Part shown: piece after piece, positions 63,572 to 64,000 of the stretch
How the letters are laid out: every line of letters begins with the position of its first letter
Position numbering within the stretch: the first letter of the stretch is position 1
DNA from: CAYUAI01 sp964442745
GTDB lineage: Bacteria > Pseudomonadota > Gammaproteobacteria > S012-40
Length of the DNA: 64,000 nt
Assembly: GCA_964442745.1 (NCBI GenBank)
Contig: CAYUAI010000011.1
Span: forward strand, 1-64,000
Reading direction: 5' to 3'
Made by a program: the position numbers and the translations under genes
Notes under the pieces: model-generated
Databases searched by the model: none
What the model was told of the DNA's origin: nothing
The model's input: only the letters and a program-made list of their open reading frames with translations

Positions 63572-64000
63572 TTATGATTGATGAAAATAATGAATACTGC
63601 TCGCAGTGATAACAATCACGCCTAACCATAACAATACGCCATTTTTTACCAGTAACATGGCCCGGCCAATGTCTCTTGTTTTCGGCATGGCCCCCTCGCC
63701 AAGTAATGGCCGCTTATGTATTCTCCCTTGATAATAGGCGACCCCGCCTAAACTTAATGCCAACGCACCCGCACCGGAGGCTAACACCGCACCGGCATTG
63801 CGACTCTCCCATTGACGAGATTGCCTCTTCCAACAAACAAAAGCCGTAGCCGTGTCACCAAGTAAGGCATAGCTCAATGCTGTTAACCGTGCGGGCAGCC
63901 AGTTAACTAAATCATCAAACCGTGCGGCCGCCCAACCAAAGTCTTGATAACGAGCATTACGATACCCCCACATCGCATCCAAGGTGTTCGCTAGGCGATA
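63572..64000 (-). CDS. cbiB: cobalamin biosynthesis protein CobD/CbiB, 3' part
   Basis: The gene runs off the right edge; 142 codons are visible. [25 protein letters not shown] and [17 protein letters not shown] are the conserved C-terminal motifs of adenosylcobinamide-phosphate synthase, the membrane enzyme that adds aminopropanol phosphate to cobyric acid. Two more C-terminal helices follow ([32 protein letters not shown]). AmpE-like paralogues are possible but match less well. Confidence 0.85.
   Translation of the reverse strand, partial: YRLANTLDAMWGYRNARYQDFGWAAARFDDLVNWLPARLTALSYALLGDTATAFVCWKRQSRQWESRNAGAVLASGAGALALSLGGVAYYQGRIHKRPLLGEGAMPKTRDIGRAMLLVKNGVLLWLGVIVITASSIHYFHQS

Overview
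The window looks like a piece of a gammaproteobacterial chromosome (tRNA-Met, rimO, dtd, copA/csoR, rhlE, gdh and mtfA homologues, moderate G+C with AT-rich islands). Thiosulfate dehydrogenase genes, a SulP transporter and an exosortase-A exopolysaccharide locus suggest an environmental, biofilm-forming, possibly sulfur-oxidising organism. I cannot name the genus from the sequence alone.

Layout. (1) 1-1500: an integron relic, made of a lipoprotein cassette with an attC-like site and, in the divergent orientation, a decayed 3' end of an intI-type integrase. (2) 1830-10850: core genes: a DUF2784 protein, tRNA-Met, rimO, a membrane protein, dtd, a copper module (copA, a copZ-like chaperone and csoR with an operator-like palindrome), a cold-shock protein, rhlE and a DUF1508 protein. 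(3) 11297-16916: respiratory and sulfur genes: a triheme c7-type cytochrome, an unknown secreted protein, a membrane-anchored c4-like cytochrome (TsdB-like), TsdA thiosulfate dehydrogenase and a SulP permease. (4) 17368-24803: a complete type I Zorya anti-phage system, zorABCD. (5) 24885-26960: a graveyard containing MITE-like repeats, a HigBA toxin-antitoxin relic fused to a DUF4143 remnant, and a diversity-generating-retroelement relic (a DUF1566/PEP-CTERM target protein plus a shortened Avd, with no template repeat or reverse transcriptase). (6) 26991-33205: a secreted unknown, glutamate dehydrogenase, MtfA, a lycopene-cyclase-domain membrane protein and a zinc-ribbon membrane protein.

(7) 33459-62484: a roughly 29-kb exosortase A (XrtA) exopolysaccharide locus, nearly all on the minus strand. 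It encodes XrtA/EpsI, the PrsT TPR lipoprotein, a PEP-CTERM protein, a Wza-like exporter, an outer-membrane barrel, a Wzz-like chain-length protein, a tyrosine autokinase, a secretion ATPase, a flippase, an O-antigen-ligase-like polymerase, four GT4 glycosyltransferases, two sulfotransferases, a polysaccharide deacetylase, a parallel beta-helix protein, a heparinase II/III-like protein and a GDP-mannose/UDP-sugar dehydrogenase. Together they suggest an acidic, possibly sulfated, uronate-containing extracellular polymer. (8) 63015-64000: a decayed glyoxalase I gene and the 3' part of a cobD/cbiB gene that runs off the right edge.

At least three short dispersed repeat families punctuate the window: GGTAAGTTTAAA-ended elements, GGAATGGGC elements, and one element with 18-bp inverted repeats. 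The most notable items are the Zorya system with inverted MITE copies on either side, the DGR relic whose target carries a PEP-CTERM signal, the integron relic and the sulfotransferase-rich XrtA locus.
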